Shown here: in pieces, positions 31,461 through 33,624 of the stretch
Layout of the letters: every line of letters starts with the position of its first letter
How positions within the stretch are numbered: position 1 is the first letter of the stretch
Origin: an uncultured Armatimonadota bacterium
GTDB taxonomy: Bacteria > Armatimonadota > Fimbriimonadia > Fimbriimonadales > Fimbriimonadaceae
Assembly: GCA_903904815.1 (NCBI GenBank)
Contig: CAIVDU010000115.1
Span: 1-33,624 of the forward strand
DNA length: 33,624 nt
Direction: 5' to 3'
The notes under the pieces: generated by a model
What the model saw: only the letters and a program-made list of their open reading frames with translations
The model's database searches: none
What the model was told of the DNA's origin: nothing
Made by a program: the position numbers and the translations under genes

Positions 31461-31529
31461 GCCTCAAAAGGTCTCAAGATCTATCTTGACGCTAGCACAG
31501 TCATCTTCGCCTTGGGCAGTTGTGCGTGA
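31457..31529 (+). pseudogene. Remnant of a PIN-domain (VapC-like) toxin gene
   Basis: Immediately after the antitoxin stop, one frame reads KIYLDASTVIFALG (31476-31517), the conserved opening of PIN toxins with the first catalytic Asp, then stops at 31527-31529. A GTG at 31457 overlaps the antitoxin stop in the usual coupled way but is out of frame with this stretch; removing one A from the run AAAA at 31466-31469 restores the frame to MSLKGLKIYLDASTVIF. The remainder of the toxin is not recognisable downstream. I infer a frameshift plus deletion. Confidence 0.6.
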
Positions 31530-32156
31530 GATCTCGAAACGGGTATGGCCCTTCAGATTGCTAGGGCCAGCGCGCCACCAAAAGCAAGTCAAAACCAAAA
31601 GCCATTTTCGAAATGGATGCTTAGACGCAAGGTACGGGCCCACGCGAATCCAACGACGTGCTCATTCAAATCGTCATTACAGATAGTAGGCTGACGATCT
31701 CTAAGGCAGTATCGTGATAGATGGATATTTGCCATTCTATTTCGATGTCGGGTTCCATGAGTCAGAAAAACTTGACTAAAAGCATAGGCTTGTTGCTCGG
31801 TCAACTACGCATTGAGGACCGGCCCTCCTTGATTTCGATATTGGGTGCGCATTGAGCAACTCAGCCCTAAATTCGCTACTCCGTGTGCGAATTCTGATTG
31901 ATCAATCGTTAGACCAACACAATTTATGGACAACTCGGTCCGTTCCCATCACTTAAGAATGATGGGCCTACGCAACCTCGACATCTGCCGATGACACTAA
32001 CCTCTTACCGTGTTATGTCGGTATAGCGAATGTCCTCAAACGCAATTCGCGATTGTTCGTCATCGTATCCATCATTCGATTTCCACTAACTAGGATGGGT
32101 TAAAGTACGGATTGTTTGCCAATCACGTTTTTATGTGATATGAAATTCGAATACCT
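31530..32156. other. Lower-GC stretch without a recognisable gene
   Basis: About 630 bp, visibly richer in A and T than the flanks, with no open frame that has a recognisable product, a good ribosome site or typical codon use. It follows the broken toxin gene and is probably decayed or imported DNA. Confidence 0.55.
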
Positions 32157-32183
32157 GTGATATACAGTGAATGCGAGGCATGG

Positions 32184-32396
32184 ATGTCAACGATATACGG
32201 ACAGATACAAATCGAAGCAGATGTGCTTCACTCGATCACTCGAGATAGCAATCCAACGGCATTCTCTATCCTTGCTCACGCAAGTCGGCTTATGCAATTG
32301 GCTACGGAATTGGCGGAACAGGAGAACCAGCAGGGCCTGGGGAATTCAGCCGCAGTCGTCTTCGGATTTGGCCGGACATTGACCGAGCAAGCGTAA
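32184..32396 (+). CDS. Small hypothetical protein
   Basis: About 70 residues if started at ATG 32184; a GTG at 32157 would add nine. The sequence (STIYGQIQIEADVLHSITRD, LAHASRLMQLATELAEQENQ, AAVVFGFGRTLTEQA) is helical and soluble with no signal or known motif. Start and reality are both uncertain; it lies between a gene-poor stretch and the next coding region. Confidence 0.4.
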   Translation: MSTIYGQIQIEADVLHSITRDSNPTAFSILAHASRLMQLATELAEQENQQGLGNSAAVVFGFGRTLTEQA

Positions 32397-32426
32397 CAAG
32401 ACGCCAAGCTCAGTAAACTAGTTCGG

Positions 32427-33329
32427 ATGCCAACCCTGCCCCGTATTACCGGTACCTTTCTTGATGAGATCACGCACGATATCCCATCGCAAAATTGGGG
32501 AGCGAAGCAGTGGCGTCGCGAATTTGAGCTCTACTCCAAGATCGGCATCGACACGGTCGTCATCATTCGGGCCGGGTACCAGAACAAGTGCATCTTTCAA
32601 GCGAAGAGCATTCCCGACTTGCTTCCGGTGTACGAGGACCTCGCCGAGATTTTCCTGACCCTCGCCGATGAGTTCGGCATCAGCCTCTATTTCGGCACTT
32701 ACGACTCTGGTTTCTATTGGTGGAGACGAACGTGGTGGAAGGAGGTCGATCTCAACAAGGCGTTTATTGACGAAGTCGTCGAGCGATATGGTCACCATCC
32801 GAGTTTCAAGGGTTGGTACTTGTGCCACGAGACGTCGAAGAATGACGCTCATATCATCGAACTCTTCAACGAGATTGGGAAACACTGCAAGGCGACAAAG
32901 CATGTGCCGGTATTGATTTCCCCGTATCCGCAAGGTGCCAAGCAAGGTGGGGGCGGAGTGATGTCGCTTGATGAGTCATTCGATCACTGGGATCGGATCT
33001 TCGACGCCACCCATGGCGCTTACGACATTTGCGCTTTCCAAGATGGTCAGATTCACTACCAGGAACTCCCCCGTTTTGTAGAGGGCATCGGCGACCTTGG
33101 CAAGAAGCATGGCGTCACAATCTGGTCAAATCTCGAAACGTTCGACCGTGACATGCCGATCAAATTCCCTCCGGCCGACTGGCGTTATCTCCGGTTCAAG
33201 TTGGAGGCGGCGGCTCCAGTGGCTGAAAAGATCATTACGTTCGAGTTCCCTCATTTCATGTCTCCGAACTCGTGCTACCCGGCTGCGCACAACCTGTTTG
33301 ACCGGTATTGCGAATACGCGGGGATCTAG
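32427..33329 (+). CDS. DUF4434-like TIM-barrel glycosidase-type protein
   Basis: 300 residues, no signal peptide. It begins PRITGTFLDEITHDIPSQNW, followed by EFELYSKIGIDTVVIIRAGY, LADEFGISLYFGTYDSGFYW, GWYLCHETSK, VPVLISPYP, YDICAFQDG and GVTIWSNLETFD, the strand-loop order of the DUF4434 TIM barrel, a clan of glycoside-hydrolase-like proteins. The Glu in CHETS and the Glu in SNLETF are candidate acid/base and nucleophile by position, by inference. The lack of an export signal is unusual for the family and would make it cytosolic. Confidence 0.75.
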   Translation: MPTLPRITGTFLDEITHDIPSQNWGAKQWRREFELYSKIGIDTVVIIRAGYQNKCIFQAKSIPDLLPVYEDLAEIFLTLADEFGISLYFGTYDSGFYWWRRTWWKEVDLNKAFIDEVVERYGHHPSFKGWYLCHETSKNDAHIIELFNEIGKHCKATKHVPVLISPYPQGAKQGGGGVMSLDESFDHWDRIFDATHGAYDICAFQDGQIHYQELPRFVEGIGDLGKKHGVTIWSNLETFDRDMPIKFPPADWRYLRFKLEAAAPVAEKIITFEFPHFMSPNSCYPAAHNLFDRYCEYAGI

Positions 33330-33510
33330 CCCGCCCGCCCCATGTCACACGAACGGTATTCCGGGGGCGAGTGCAGTAACGCACTTGATGTGGCGAAAAG
33401 GTGATCGGTGGAGTGCGGAGATATGAATCATTCAGCTGAAGTTTGCAGTTCAGCAGAATTGACGCGTGGATTCCAGGTTGTTAGGCGGACTGCGGAGACA
33501 CGTGTCCGTT

Positions 33511-33552
33511 CGGAGACATGGGTTACAGTTTGTTCCGGACACATGGGTAACA
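33511..33552. repeat. Two 17-bp direct repeats at probable IS end
   Basis: CGGAGACATGGGTTACA (33511-33527) and CGGACACATGGGTAACA (33536-33552) differ at two bases and are 25 bp apart. A GACACGTGTC palindrome lies just upstream at 33496-33505. ACATGGGTAACA-type sequence is typical of the ends of IS481-group elements. Confidence 0.55.
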
Positions 33553-33590
33553 CCATTTTCAGATCATTGAGATCTGGGAAGTGGTGCTGG

Positions 33591-33624
33591 GTGCCTTGGA
33601 AGGAGTGTTCTGTGTCCGAAGAGC
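33591..33624 (+). mobile_element. Start of an IS481-type transposase gene, cut by the window edge
   Basis: From GTG 33591 the frame reads MPWKECSVSEE and runs off the window. IS481-family transposases commonly open with a PWKE(C/T) motif followed by an acidic stretch and Arg. Only 11 codons are visible, so the call rests on this motif plus the end repeats upstream. Confidence 0.5.

Noticed and set aside
31486-31686. 66-residue frame after the antitoxin
   Set aside because: It is out of frame with the PIN-like peptide and has no resemblance to a toxin or other family.

Overview
The window reads as a chromosomal segment of a free-living, sugar-scavenging didermal bacterium, most likely an Armatimonadota member of the Fimbriimonadia type. 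This is inferred from three type-IV-pilin-like proteins with near-identical [18 protein letters not shown] leaders followed by FPVFAQAK and C-terminal DG(H) motifs, three TAT-exported Gfo/Idh/MocA oxidoreductases, a DUF1080 protein, a ThuA protein, and frequent TTG starts with purine-rich Shine-Dalgarno sites. No rRNA, tRNA or CRISPR array was seen.

Layout. 1-240: four tandem 34-bp repeats. 240-12070: a secreted/periplasmic carbohydrate block: DUF1080 hydrolase (-), SUMF1-fold lipid/secreted protein (-), ApbE flavin transferase (+), three TAT-signal oxidoreductases (-,+,+), an RbsA-RbsC-RbsB type sugar ABC importer (-) and a ThuA-like protein (+). Together these suggest oxidative attack on glycosides outside the cytoplasm (3-keto route), followed by uptake of the released sugar; the substrate is unknown. 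12140-18007: an SDR, a secreted Ig-like protein, a large exported M19-type metallohydrolase with a lectin-like front domain, and an orphan Hcp-like protein carrying a Sec signal peptide. 18195-20453: a chemoreceptor. 20511-27633: a pilin region: a double-HTH regulator divergent from a prepilin, a 50-residue lipoprotein gene just downstream of it, a Thr/Ser-rich lipoprotein, a second prepilin with a long structured leader, then a compact padR / HAAS-like membrane protein / prepilin operon. 27741-31115: an orphan CsoR-type metal sensor with a probable operator, a PfkB kinase plus histidine phosphatase pair, and an S1/P1 nuclease with its full zinc-ligand set. 31215-33624: a lower-GC, decaying accessory tail: an intact VapB-like antitoxin followed by a frameshifted stub of a PIN toxin, about 700 bp without a convincing gene, a small unknown ORF, a TIM-barrel glycosidase-like protein, and the left end of what looks like an IS481-type insertion sequence running off the window.

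The items most worth follow-up are the signal-peptide Hcp without any type VI genes, the padR-HAAS-prepilin operon, the short lipoprotein gene after the prepilin, the candidate operators between the divergent sugar genes, and the vapC remnant. All family calls were made by reading motifs by eye; no database search was run.
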